From Galaxea fascicularis (taxonomy: Eukaryota > Cnidaria > Anthozoa > Scleractinia > Euphylliidae): DNA of 64,000 nucleotides. The translations under genes were made by a program, and so were the position numbers. The notes beneath the pieces are model-generated. The model was given only the letters and a program-made list of their open reading frames with translations, was not told the DNA's origin and searched no databases. Of this stretch, positions 47,429 to 57,520 are shown in pieces (positions within the stretch are counted from its first letter, which is position 1; the number at the start of each line of letters is the position of its first letter). The DNA is taken from contig OX419339.1 in the NCBI GenBank assembly GCA_948470475.1, forward strand, positions 1,040,001-1,104,000. The letters run 5' to 3'.

Positions 47429-48247
47429 ATGGGCAGGAAACGTTCGAAAAGGGGCTCCAGTTCATCAACTACTGAAGAAGGAATGGCCGCTGATACTGAT
47501 ACGCTTTATAACGAACTGAAGGACTCGATTGAATGCCTAAAGACACTCGTCACAGAAGGTCTTGCCGACATACGCAATGACCTAGACAAATTACGACAAG
47601 AATTTAAATCAGATATAAAGGCAGTAAATTCTACGGTGAAAGATCTCGAACAGAGTCTAAATTTTACCCAAAGCGACATCGACTCCTTAAAGAAACAATT
47701 CAAGGCTGAATCAGAAGAACGAATCTCGGAAATGGAGCTGTTAAGAAAGAAGGTGACGGCCTTGGAACAGAGCCTAAAAGAGGAAGTAGAGAGGAACACA
47801 AATTTAGAACAGTATACCAGACGGGAGAATTTAAGATTTAAAAACATCAAGGAAAGCCAAGACGAAGATTGCGAAAAAGTTGTACACGACATCATCGAAA
47901 GGGACCTTGGCATTGACACCTCCGGAATCAGATTCCACGCAGTACATCGTGTTGGCAAGAGAGACGGCAGTAGGTGCAGACCTATCATAGTAAGATTTGT
48001 CTGTAGAATGGATCGAGACCAGGTTTGGTCCAAAAGAGGTAAGCTTAAAAAATCCAAAGTCCACACAGATGCGTACATCACTGAAGATTACGCAAGAGCC
48101 ATTCAAAAGGAACGGGAAATTTTAATCAAAGCTATGATGAAGGCTCGCAACGAACATAATTTACCCGAGGCTAAAGTCAAAGGTCGATTTCTATACATCA
48201 ATAATGAACGATTTAATTTCGAAAATGTACCGGAATATCTTAAGTAA
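47429..48247 (+). CDS. LINE ORF1 protein (coiled coil plus L1-type RRM)
   Basis: A 272-residue RNA-binding chaperone of the retrotransposon particle. After a basic N-terminus (MGRKRSKRGSSSS), residues about 25-130 form a long coiled coil rich in Leu, Glu and Lys (for example KDLEQSLNFTQSDIDSLKKQ). From about residue 133 the L1-type RRM follows (ENLRFKNI, then RFHAVHRVG and RPIIVRFV), and then a C-terminal domain (ITEDYARAIQKEREIL, then GRFLYINNERFNF). In L1 and Tx1 elements such proteins trimerise and coat the LINE RNA. No stop or frameshift. The start chosen is the first ATG in the frame, and it abuts the antisense frame of the GTPase. Confidence 0.9.
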   Translation: MGRKRSKRGSSSSTTEEGMAADTDTLYNELKDSIECLKTLVTEGLADIRNDLDKLRQEFKSDIKAVNSTVKDLEQSLNFTQSDIDSLKKQFKAESEERISEMELLRKKVTALEQSLKEEVERNTNLEQYTRRENLRFKNIKESQDEDCEKVVHDIIERDLGIDTSGIRFHAVHRVGKRDGSRCRPIIVRFVCRMDRDQVWSKRGKLKKSKVHTDAYITEDYARAIQKEREILIKAMMKARNEHNLPEAKVKGRFLYINNERFNFENVPEYLK

Positions 48248-48750
48248 TCAGCACTCTTAGCTCTTCCACATGTATTTCTTGAAATATCCTTTCATTCATG
48301 AGGCCTTTTATTATCACATCATCCCTGTACCATACAATCTGCAAAATACCCACTCTCCTTTATTTATTTTATTTATTTTGTTATTACTATTATTACTTTT
48401 TACTGATCTTTTTCCTTTAACTCCCGTAAATTTCAATAAACGTCCAAATTGCCTCCAGATATATATGCAAATTCGAATTTTCTAAGGCGCAGGAAAACCC
48501 TTTCAGTTGGGAATGAACACCTATAAATACCTTCGGGACTATACCCCACTAAGAGATTTTTATGTACAACTGTGTATGTGTTACGTATTTATTGTTGACC
48601 AGTGTGAAAGTTTTTCCCTATGTTATTACCTGTTACTTTTATGCATGTTTTTTAATTCACAAATATCTTGGCCTCTTAATTACGCCACTAAACTACATAG
48701 CTGCTCTCTTGACACTCTCCTCAAAGGAACTCTAACACCTTCCTTGCACC
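48248..48750 (+). other. LINE inter-ORF spacer
   Basis: An AT-rich spacer of about 500 bp between ORF1 and ORF2, with TTATT repeats at about 48360-48400. ORF2 would need reinitiation or another unusual initiation, as in vertebrate L1. No conserved motif was recognised. Confidence 0.5.
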
Positions 48751-51700
48751 ATGCGCCCTGAAGATATGGTAATTTGCTCCCTAAATGTCAGAGGTCTTTC
48801 AAACAACACCAAACGAAGAGAAACTTTTCTATGGCTGAAGAAAAAAAAGTTTTCTATTTACTTTCTGCAAGAAGTGCACAGCACAAGTGAGTCCGAACCT
48901 TATTGGCGTTCTGAATGGGGATACTCAACCATTTTCACCACCTTTTCTAGCTCCAGAGCAGGCGTCGCCATACTGTTCAACAACAATTTCCAATTTCAAA
49001 TTCAGAAGCAGATTACTGATCCCGAGGGAAGGTTTATTATTGCAGATATAGAAACAGAAGATAGAGTTATGACGCTTGTGAATGTTTACGCGCCTAACGA
49101 GGACAACCCGACCTTTTTTAAACACGTCAGTGAAAAGCTGTCGTCTTTTGAATGTGATTTTATAGTCTTTGGTGGCGATTTTAATTTGGTCTGCGATGTT
49201 TTCAAGGACAAAAAAGGGGGCATTGCTACAACACATGCTAAGTCAAGAGATGAGGTAGAGAGTATCAAAAAAAAGTTTGAATTGACTGATATTTGGCGCA
49301 CCCTTAATCCTGACGCTGCGCGTTTTACATGGAGGAGGAAAAAGCCTGAGATTCATTGCCGCTTAGATTTTTTTCTTATCAGCGATTCTCTTTGCCCAGA
49401 GATTACTGGAGCCGAAATATTACCCGGTTATCGAACTGACCACTCAATGATTACAATTCTCATTACCACTGCTACCAATCCCAGAGGGCCAGGTTATTGG
49501 AAGTTAAATACACACCTCTTAACCGAAACGGAATATGTTTCCTTGATACGAAAAACTATCGCTAATGTGTCAAAGGACTATGAAGGTCAGAATGAAGTAG
49601 ACGAGATTCTATTATGGGACGTTATCAAAATGGAAATTAGATCTGCTTCCATATGTTATGCTACATCAAAGAAACGGCGTCTTAAGCATAAAGAAAATCT
49701 GTTGGAAGAAGAGGTTTCAGTGCTCGAGAAAACACTTGACGACCGTCATATATCAGATAATGTTAGGGAATGTATACAGACTGAACTAAGAATGAAGAAA
49801 CAACAAATAGAAGACATAATCGCCTATAAAACCCAAGGTGCTATTCTAAGATCAAAAGTGAGGTGGTATAATGAAGGCGAAAAGAACACAAAATATTTTC
49901 ACAGTATGGAGAAACGACATTTTAACAGTAAAACTATTAGGAACCTTAAAATCGAAAATGACAAAAAGATTTCGACAGATTCTGAAATTTTAGATGAAGC
50001 TAAAAAGTATTATGAGTCCCTTTACATGTCTATTACAAACAGCGATGATGGCGACAATTGCGAAAATATTTTCTTCCCCGAGGTTAATGAAACAAAGTTA
50101 AGCTACAACCAGAAAGAATCTTGCGAAGGGCTTTTGTCAGAAAAAGAATGTTTTGAGAGTTTAAAAACAATGGAACCCGGTAAGTCCCCTGGTACTGATG
50201 GTATTCCAACAGAATTTTATAAAGTGTTTTGGGACGATCTGTCACCCTTTTTACTCGCCGCTTTAAATTCATCTTTTACTCAGGGACACCTTTCCATCTC
50301 ACAACGCAGAGGGTTGATAACTTTAATACCGAAGAAAAACAAACCACTGCAACATCTAAAAAACTGGAGACCTATAAGCCTTTTGAACTGTGACTACAAA
50401 ATCGCAACAAAAGCAATTGCAGCAAGAATGAAAAAAGTGCTACCTGATATAATTAACAATGATCAAACAGGCTTTCTCAAGGGTAGATCCATCAGTGAAA
50501 ATGTTAGATTAATAGACAGCATAATAACCTACACAGAAACCCAGAATATCCCTGGCATTTTGCTCTTTATAGACTTCGAGAAAGCCTTCGATACTTTGGA
50601 ATGGAACTTCATTGTAAGAACTCTTCGTTATTATAACTTTGGCGATTCCCTAATTACCTGGGTTAAGTTATTTTATACCGACATAAGCAGTTGCATACAA
50701 AATAATGGTTGGTCCTCCTTTTTTTTCAATCTTACCAGAGGCGTTAGACAAGGATGCCCTCTATCCCCATATCTTTTCATCTTATGTGTTGAAATACTAG
50801 GCAGTGCCATAAGAAACCATGATCAAATCAAAGGTATTCGTGTTTTAGGTACAGAATGCAAACTAAGTCAATACGCGGATGACACCACATTAATTCTAGA
50901 CGGTTCAGATAACTCAGTGCACCAATCTTTTAACTTGTTAGATTCCTTTGCAGCTCTTTCTGGGTTAAGGGTTAATTATGAAAAAACAGAAGCTCTCTGG
51001 GTCGGCTCTTCACGCCTGCAAAGAAGGATAATCCCTGCCTTTCAACACATTGCATGGCCTGTTCACAAGGTTAAAGCTTTAGGGGTCTGGTTCTCTACAA
51101 TCAAAGGGGAATCTCTGATACTTAATTATGAAGAAAAAAAGGAAAAAATTTCTAAAATAATCGAAAATTGGCAGTTCAGAAGATTAACCCTTCTTGGGAA
51201 AATAACGGTCATTAAGAGCTTGCTCGCATCGCAGTTAGTCTACATTATGTCCCCTCTGCCTACGTCCCATCACCACCTTAAAGAAATAAGGAATGTCCTT
51301 TTCAATTTTTTATGGGATGGTAAACCCGATAAAATTAAAATATCAGAAATAATAAATGATTATGCAGAAGGTGGTCTTAAAATGTTGGACATTCAAAGCT
51401 TTAACCGAGCCCTTAAGGCCAAATGGATTCAAAAATACCTAGATCCTCAGAACAAAGGAAAATGGAAATTACTGTTAACTTTCTTCCTCAATACCCACAA
51501 TATTGAACTTCTTTTGCACGGTAACCTCAATCCAGATGACGTTGTCTCTTTGGGGATTGAAGAACCCTTCACAAAAGAATTAATCGAAACTTGGTCTTGT
51601 CTTAATTTCAAAAAACAACTCTCAAACTTTGGTGAGACTCCAATCTGGTACAACTCTCTTATACGCATCAACAATAAGCCCATTTACTATCGGAGCTGGT

Positions 51701-52530
51701 TTTCGGCAGGTATTTCCCTCGTAAGTCACCTCCTGGGAGAGGATTCACTTTTTTTGGAGTTCGATACTTTCAAGAAAAAATTCGGAATGAAATCCCATTT
51801 TCTCCAGTATTACGGCGTAACTTGTGCAATCTCGAATCTGAAACGCAAAAATTATTGTCCGCCAACGAGAGGTGTTACTTCTGACACCAAAAGCCTTTTG
51901 GCCTCACGAGAGTTCTGTAAGTTAGCTTATAGAATGTTTCTAACACAAAGTACCTCTGCCCCATGCAAAAGTCAGGGAAAATGGCTTGCAGACTGTAAAG
52001 CTCTTGGTTTCGACACGATAGACTGGAGTAAGTCGTACACGGTGGCCTTTCTATGCACCAATGAATCTAAATTACGAATCTTTCAGTTTAAACTTCTACA
52101 CAGAAAGTTAGCAACCAACTGTTTCCTTTTCAAAATTGGGATTGTTGCAAATGACCAGTGCACTTTCTGTGAAGCAAGCTCAGAAACTCTCCTACACCTT
52201 TTTTGGGACTGTCCTGTTGTTAAATCTTTCTGGAATGAAATTGGTACCTGGATGAGAAACAGCTCTTGCTTCCCAAATCAAGACTTCTCCTTTCTCTCTT
52301 GCATAGGCTTCGTGAACGATACTACAAACTTGCTTTTTCACCATGCACTTTTAATTGCGAGATATCACATTTATTATTCGAAAACAATGTCCTTTCATCC
52401 ATCACGAGAATTGTTTTTTCAAATTATGTTAAATTGCCTCGACTATGAAAGACGTTATGCTGTCAAAACTGGGTCATTGACAAATTTCAATGTGAAATGG
52501 GGAGCTTTTATTCGGGAAAATAACCTCTAG
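48751..52530 (+). CDS. LINE ORF2 protein (endonuclease / reverse transcriptase)
   Basis: A 1259-residue polyprotein with no break. The APE-type endonuclease is at residues 1-245: SLNVRGL, LQEVHS (catalytic Glu), GGDFN (catalytic Asp and Asn), CRLDFFLISD, and YRTDHS (SDH-type catalytic His). A linker rich in Lys and Glu follows. The reverse transcriptase starts near residue 470 with PGKSPGTDGIP, then NWRPISLLN, DQTGFLKGRS, IDFEKAFDTLEW, GVRQGCPLSPYLF and the catalytic YADD at about residue 708. The C-terminus has the zf-RVT-like domain CTFC...HLFWDC at about residue 1140. The order and GVRQGCPLSP motif fit L1/Tx1-clade elements. An alternative start is Met6 (MVICSLNVRG). Confidence 0.95.
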   Translation: MRPEDMVICSLNVRGLSNNTKRRETFLWLKKKKFSIYFLQEVHSTSESEPYWRSEWGYSTIFTTFSSSRAGVAILFNNNFQFQIQKQITDPEGRFIIADIETEDRVMTLVNVYAPNEDNPTFFKHVSEKLSSFECDFIVFGGDFNLVCDVFKDKKGGIATTHAKSRDEVESIKKKFELTDIWRTLNPDAARFTWRRKKPEIHCRLDFFLISDSLCPEITGAEILPGYRTDHSMITILITTATNPRGPGYWKLNTHLLTETEYVSLIRKTIANVSKDYEGQNEVDEILLWDVIKMEIRSASICYATSKKRRLKHKENLLEEEVSVLEKTLDDRHISDNVRECIQTELRMKKQQIEDIIAYKTQGAILRSKVRWYNEGEKNTKYFHSMEKRHFNSKTIRNLKIENDKKISTDSEILDEAKKYYESLYMSITNSDDGDNCENIFFPEVNETKLSYNQKESCEGLLSEKECFESLKTMEPGKSPGTDGIPTEFYKVFWDDLSPFLLAALNSSFTQGHLSISQRRGLITLIPKKNKPLQHLKNWRPISLLNCDYKIATKAIAARMKKVLPDIINNDQTGFLKGRSISENVRLIDSIITYTETQNIPGILLFIDFEKAFDTLEWNFIVRTLRYYNFGDSLITWVKLFYTDISSCIQNNGWSSFFFNLTRGVRQGCPLSPYLFILCVEILGSAIRNHDQIKGIRVLGTECKLSQYADDTTLILDGSDNSVHQSFNLLDSFAALSGLRVNYEKTEALWVGSSRLQRRIIPAFQHIAWPVHKVKALGVWFSTIKGESLILNYEEKKEKISKIIENWQFRRLTLLGKITVIKSLLASQLVYIMSPLPTSHHHLKEIRNVLFNFLWDGKPDKIKISEIINDYAEGGLKMLDIQSFNRALKAKWIQKYLDPQNKGKWKLLLTFFLNTHNIELLLHGNLNPDDVVSLGIEEPFTKELIETWSCLNFKKQLSNFGETPIWYNSLIRINNKPIYYRSWFSAGISLVSHLLGEDSLFLEFDTFKKKFGMKSHFLQYYGVTCAISNLKRKNYCPPTRGVTSDTKSLLASREFCKLAYRMFLTQSTSAPCKSQGKWLADCKALGFDTIDWSKSYTVAFLCTNESKLRIFQFKLLHRKLATNCFLFKIGIVANDQCTFCEASSETLLHLFWDCPVVKSFWNEIGTWMRNSSCFPNQDFSFLSCIGFVNDTTNLLFHHALLIARYHIYYSKTMSFHPSRELFFQIMLNCLDYERRYAVKTGSLTNFNVKWGAFIRENNL

Positions 52531-52898
52531 TTTCCTTCTCCTTTGACGAGAGTTTCGGAGAGCAGCAATTAGAAAATTACAATTAATACTACAGTTTTCC
52601 AAATACTAGAGAAATATAATTATTCCTTTGCACACTTGATGGACATTGAATCCGTAACCGTATGTGCGTATATGTTAGTACTAGTGTAAACTTTATTATT
52701 TATTTATTTTTTTCTTTTTGCAATAGTATGTAAGCCTCCTGTAAGTAATGTAAGTAAGTAACATGTGGTATGTAGGTATGGTATGCTAGTATCGTAATGT
52801 AAGTTGTAATATGTCGTAATGTAAGTATCATGTAAATATTATGTAAGTTATATATTAAATAAAATTTAAAAAATGATAAAAAAAAAAAAAAAAAAAAA
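52531..52898 (+). other. LINE 3' untranslated region and first poly-A
   Basis: AT-rich, with degenerate GTAAGTATG repeats at about 52735-52850, AATAAA at 52858-52863 and an A-tract at 52878-52898. The signal is close to the tract, but the following sequence and second tract indicate that the source transcript read through it. Confidence 0.75.
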
Positions 52899-53170
52899 CT
52901 TTTGAATCTATCGGATAATTGTTGCTAATTAATATTTAAATTCAACCTCGTTCCCAGGGTCCACTCCTTCCCGAAGGAGAGGACCCTGGGAACAAGGTTG
53001 ATTTAAATTAATTATACTTCAAACAGGCTTGCCCTTCAAACACGCTTTCCTGTCTGTAAAACTGAGTAGACTGTTTTGTAAAAGAGTCCGATTTCAATAA
53101 GCAGCTATTCTTGGTTTATTTAAACAATAAAAATAACACCTTTCGTAAAAAAAAAAAAAAAAAAAAAAAA
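52899..53170 (+). other. Transduced 3' flank and second poly-A
   Basis: Sequence not belonging to the LINE body and probably copied from the donor locus. It includes a perfect-looking hairpin at 52930-53010 (ATTTAAATTCAACCTCGTTC with its inverse), a good AATAAA at 53126-53131 and an A-tract starting 16 bp later. The target duplication follows immediately. Confidence 0.75.
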
Positions 53171-53179
53171 TGTTTGTCG

Positions 53180-53192
53180 GTGATTGACACAT
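53180..53192 (-). pseudogene. Displaced first codons of the Ras-like GTPase
   Basis: On the minus strand 53192-53178 reads ATG TGT CAA TCA CCG, and the target duplication bases supply the next codons ACA AAC. If the LINE and one duplication copy are removed, this joins in frame to the GTPase at 47240. The context AAAATGT has the favoured A at -3. It is proposed as the original start, now about 5.9 kb from the rest of the gene. Confidence 0.65.
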
Positions 53193-54100
53193 TTTAAGCC
53201 AACAATTTTGATTAAAAAATAAAAACATGAAAAACCTTGCTATAGCAACGTAAATTGTCGGACTCGCCACAGAGTTGCTATGCTGAGACCTCTGTCTTTT
53301 CGAAACAGGCTGCAGTACATTGTACAAACAGATCTGGTAAACATTTGATCAGTATAGTTTTTACTATATCAACCGAACCACTAACCTTTCTTGTGCCTGT
53401 CTTAATTTCACTTGTTTGTTGCTTTCTTTACATGATCATTAATACGATGTTTTCTTGTAAGGAATAACTTTCAAGCTCTATCACTAAGACTAGTTGGTAA
53501 CCAATACTTTAGCTGGTGTGGAGATTCGACTGCTGATGAGAGAAATGTAACTTAAATTAAGTGTTTAACGAATAGGACTAATAAACGTCTTTTTCTGGCT
53601 TTGTTTTAGTTTTAGTTGTTTGCGTGTCCCTTTTGCTGTTTCGTTTGACCCATTTTACTTTGTTAGCCAAAACAGATCATTGTAGCCAACAATTTAATCG
53701 ATCATTTTAGGGCTTCATTGTTTAAAATCTGCCATCAAAGCTTTGACCAGGTACGCTTGAGTTCATCCATTCTGAGAACGTTAGAGGTGTTCCTGAGGTC
53801 ATTTCTAGACGGAGCCTTCTACTTATTTTTATGAGTCATTACCTGCCTGCATGCCCCTCACCTCTCGATGGTAACAATATAAGAGAGCATCACATGATCT
53901 TCTTATTTTGTTCGTATTGTTTATTTTTTTTTTTAAGCTTGTCTTTCTAGGAGTTTTTTCTACAAAGGGTAAATTATATTTTTCTACGCAGCGCAAGTGG
54001 TGATGTAACGTACTACTAATTAAAGTCGCGCATTTGAAGGAGGTAAAACGTCTATGTGGATCTTAATCTAGCTCGAGTAACGTTACCAATCATATTCACA
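53193..54100. other. Former upstream region of GTPase 1
   Basis: By the empty-site reconstruction this would be the original promoter side of the first GTPase gene. No exon or distinct promoter motif was recognised. The block at 53910-53960 has a T-rich run. Confidence 0.35.
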
Positions 54101-54106
54101 TAGAAG

Positions 54107-55010
54107 AACTCGATGACTGCGATAATCCAGGGAACTTGCAAACATTATTAACGAGGCGTTTCTAGATCCACTCGAAGAATATCGTCTGAAACAGCCGCTG
54201 ACCAAGTTCCCTATCCCCGCTGACTCGTTAAAGCTGTCTGAGGTATCTGAGCTGAGGAAAATGAAGCTGCTGTCCACACTGATACCCTCCAAGGCGGGCG
54301 GCCCAGATGAGATACCAAACTGGCTTCTCAAAGATTATGCAGAGCTGTTGGCTTTCCCAGTCTGTAAAATAATTAACACCTCTTTCAAAAAACAGCGTCT
54401 CCCGAAGATCTGGAAGTTCGCCGATGTCTCACCATTGCCCAAAGTGATACCTGTTGAAGACTTAAAGAAATAACTAAAACAGACTTCTCTTACTCCCTGT
54501 TTATCAAAAGTGGCGGAAGAGTGCGTCGTAGCCGACTACGTTAAAGCTGCTGTCCTTAAAATCCTCGACCCAAGCCAGTACGGTGCTGTCCCGAATTCTT
54601 CGACAACCCAGACGCTCATTCACATGTTACACCATGGGACCCAGGGATGTGACGGCAACGGAGCGACGGTGAGGATCACACTCTTCGATTATCAGAAAGC
54701 TTTTGATCTTATATAGATCATAGGATTCTTGTACAGAAGTAACGTAAATTAGACCTTCCTATAGAAATAACCAACTGGATTATTGATTTCTTAAGTGGTC
54801 GTTCCCAGAGAATCAAAGTCCGAGAGGGGTGTTACTCCGAGTTCGGTGCTGTCCCCTCCGGAGTCCCCTAGGGAACAAAACTAGGCCCATGGTTGTTTTT
54901 AGTGCTTATAAACGACTTAGAAATCAATAATGTAGGTAATATCTGTAAATAAGTGGACGATACAACCACATCTGAGATCGTTACAAAGGGAGCCGGTAGC
55001 AATTCTCAAA
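54107..55010 (+). pseudogene. Degenerate LINE reverse transcriptase (plus strand)
   Basis: Broken frames encode a reverse transcriptase N-terminal half: SKAGGPDEIPNWLLKDYAEL, FADVSPLPK, then after a stop SKVAEECVVADYV, QYGAVPNSSTTQTLIHMLH and FDYQKAFDLI. Further on come ITNWIIDFLSGRSQRIKV, VPSGVP with a stop in place of Gln, INDLE and a VDDTTT remnant of the catalytic motif. At least four in-frame stops are present, so it is dead. The domain style is jockey/CR1-like and it is unrelated to the intact LINE. Confidence 0.8.
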
Positions 55011-55467
55011 GGTAAAAATATGTCTCAAAAAAAATCATTGAACTATGATCACTCATACTGACCCGCTTTCATACATGCAGCTGTTGCCATAAGAGACGGG
55101 GTTTTCTATCATTTACCATACTGCATGATTTTCATTAGTTACATTTTGTACATATTGTCTATTCAGTTTTACTGTATCAAATGTTGCTAGGTTAAGAGCT
55201 GTTGGAAATCTACTGAATACAGTTCTAAAAGAATTTAAATCACTTTTTGAGTCGCCTCAATTTGAGTCCAGATAAGAGGCGTCTCAACCAAACACTGGTT
55301 TTTCTTTTAACTAACTTTTAAGCTTAAAATTGATTATCAGTATCATAACCTCAATCTTATTATCATTTTGTTTTCCCTGGCCTCTTGGGTTAAACTCTGG
55401 CAGAAAATACATCAAACGGGTCTTTAGCTTTTTTGTGGGAACCATTATTTTCAGATCGTTATAAGTT

Positions 55468-55492
55468 AACCCTTTCTTCCCTAAGAGTGACT

Positions 55493-55537
<45 letters not shown>

Positions 55538-55567
55538 AGGGAGACCCCTTAGGGGTTAAAGGGTTAA
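55468..55567. repeat. TTAACCC-type palindromic element, second copy
   Basis: TTAACCCTTTCTTCCCTAAG and the inverse CCCCTTAGGGGTTAAAGGGTTAA frame two GATTTTACTC units. It is the opposite-orientation relative of the element at 13442-13559. Confidence 0.65.
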
Positions 55568-55590
55568 AACGTTCATCAGTTACGTGGTAA

Positions 55591-55806
55591 TTAGGGACCT
55601 TTAGATTTGAGTACGAGTACGAGTAACAATTTCTAATTTCAAACCAGTCATGTCCCCTGATCCCTGGTTGCTTATCGGTAGATCAGGAGATTGTAGAAAC
55701 AAGACTGATGTCACCAGCGATCATCTAAAGCACGCGAACAGGATTTGAAAAGTCGTACTCGTGCTCCGCCGATCTCGGACTCGTACTCAAATCTAAACGT
55801 CCCTAA
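55591..55806. mobile_element. TIR element, TTAGGGACNTTTAGATTTGAGTACG ends
   Basis: Left TTAGGGACCTTTAGATTTGA then GTACGAGTACGAG pairs with the right CTCGTACTCAAATCTAAACG then TCCCTAA. The arms are about 32 bp and the interior about 150 bp, with no coding capacity. A non-autonomous DNA transposon; the superfamily is unknown. Confidence 0.65.
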
Positions 55807-56019
55807 ATTGTGCTCTCGACTATGAGCACTCGAACCTCCCTCATATCACGGGTGAATTAAAGGAGGTAAATTCCTGCAAACCAGAGAAGCTAAATCTTGG
55901 TCGCCAGCTGCTCATGATCACTAGATTCAATATGTGTTTCAGACTTACTACGTCCTAGTTGCCCCAGGCCAAAGTTTGTGTCATTTTTTTTTCTGGCAAA
56001 TTGTGTTACTGGCTCTTAC

Positions 56020-57419
56020 TGACAAACAGACAGAACTTTATTTTACGTGGCACTCCACTTAGCTAAAAGCTACTTTACAGGAAGCCTACAAATAAACAGA
56101 TAAATTACAAAACAAAAAGAAAGATAAAATTTAGAACAATCTAAAAATTTAAGAATCTAAAATTCCTAAGAAATCTAATTATTTATGTATTAGTACATGT
56201 ATAATTACAAATTACAAATTACAATTTTAAAAAACTACGTAACTACAATAATAACAATTTTAGAATACTACATGACGAATACTTCTTAAAAATTCCCTTA
56301 ATTGTGCCGGCCATGGCGCGAATCGAATCCGGCAGCGCATTCCATGTCTTTGCAGCGAAGTACCGAAAAGACCTAAGACCATGCTTGGTGCTTCTTACTT
56401 TGGGCAATGAGAGCATATTCGTGCCCCTTAAGTTATATTTTGTGTCCTTTACCTTGAGTAGGTTTACAATTGGGGTCGGTGCCTTCTCCTGGAAGCAACT
56501 ATATATTGTGATTAACATGTCGTGGATATGACGTCCCTTTAGTGTGCTATGCAAACCGATCCAATTCAGCAATCTATCGTAAGAGCTTTTCTTGTCCTTA
56601 TATACAAATCTAAGCGCACGTTCGTTTACTCTCTCCAATTTCTTGGTGTTCCTGGCTCCACAATGGTGCCATATCTGGCTACGATAATCAAAATGCGGTA
56701 AAATAAAAGCACGATATAGTGCTTCCTTGGTTTTACAAGGCAGAACATTCTTAAGCCTATTTAAGGCATTAACTCATGTTGTCCTCCTACCTTTCGACAG
56801 ATAGATGCGATATGAGAATCGAATTTCAACTTATATTATTATCTAATGTTACGCCTAGTAGCTGTATCTCGCTGGAAACAGGTAAGGGGTTTTCTTCGCA
56901 TTTTATATCGAAATCGTGAGCCGTGTTTCCCAGCACCAGAGCCTGAAATTTATCCGGATTTGCTATCATGCCATTTTGTTGAAACCACTGTATGGTGTTA
57001 GTCAGGTCTAGATTTATACCCTCTTCCACGGCTTGGGGATCCTGATGCGATAGATGGAGCTTAGTGTCATCTGCGTAGCTTATCAGCCTACAATCTCTAA
57101 TAGCAAATGTAAGATCATTCATGAAAATATTAAACAATAGTGGTCCAAGTAAGGACCCCTGTGGCACTCCTGCCGACACACCCATCCAGGTGGAGAAGGT
57201 ATGGCCCAATGTAACTCGTTGATATCGGCATGATAAGTAACTTCGTAAGAGTGCCACTGAATTGTCGCTCACACCATAAAACTTTAACTTCTCGAGAAGC
57301 AGCTTGTGTGGAAGGCAGTCAAAAACCTTGCTACGATCGATCGCTACCGCTCCGATGACCTTACGCTTGTCAAGTTCCGCTCTCCAGTCTTCCGTTAAAG
57401 TTAAAAGTGCCGCCCGGCA
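56020..57419 (-). pseudogene. Degenerate LINE reverse transcriptase (minus strand)
   Basis: From 57419 on the minus strand: AIDRSKVFDCLPHKLL, then GVSDNSVALLRSYLSCRYQR, VSAGVPQGSLLGPLLFNIFM and SYADDTKLHLSHQ (intact YADD), then FQQNGMIANPDKFQ and LLGVTLD at 56840. After a break near 56750-56820 the tail follows at 56638-56243: MERVNERALRFVYKDKKSSY, then NLRG and KTWNALPDSIRAM. The 3' untranslated part runs to about 56020. It is a 5'-truncated and frameshifted jockey/CR1-like copy, downstream of the second GTPase gene. Confidence 0.8.
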
Positions 57420-57520
57420 ACCATGGAATTTCCTATATGCAATTTTTTATATGCAAATTTTCTATATGCAAACGCATTACTTATTACCAATAATGCATTA
57501 CTTAATGCATACTTAATGCA

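Larger units (their letters stand above)
47251..53170 (+). mobile_element. Full-length L1/Tx1-like LINE with 3' transduction
   Basis: A complete non-LTR retrotransposon: 5' untranslated region 47251-47428, ORF1 47429-48247, a spacer of about 500 bp, ORF2 48751-52530, a 3' untranslated region with AATAAA at 52858 and a first A-tract at 52878-52898. Then comes 248 bp of unrelated sequence with its own AATAAA at 53126, and a second A-tract at 53147-53170. The duplication ATGTTTGTCG flanks the whole unit, at 47241-47250 and 53170-53179. Both ORFs are open over their full length, which suggests a young copy. It is inserted antisense and within the 5' coding end of a Ras-like GTPase gene. Confidence 0.9.

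Noticed and set aside
47506..48081. A 191-codon minus-strand frame opposite LINE ORF1
   Set aside because: It is the antisense shadow of the coiled-coil region, rich in Ser, Phe and Leu as expected from complementing Glu/Lys/Leu codons.
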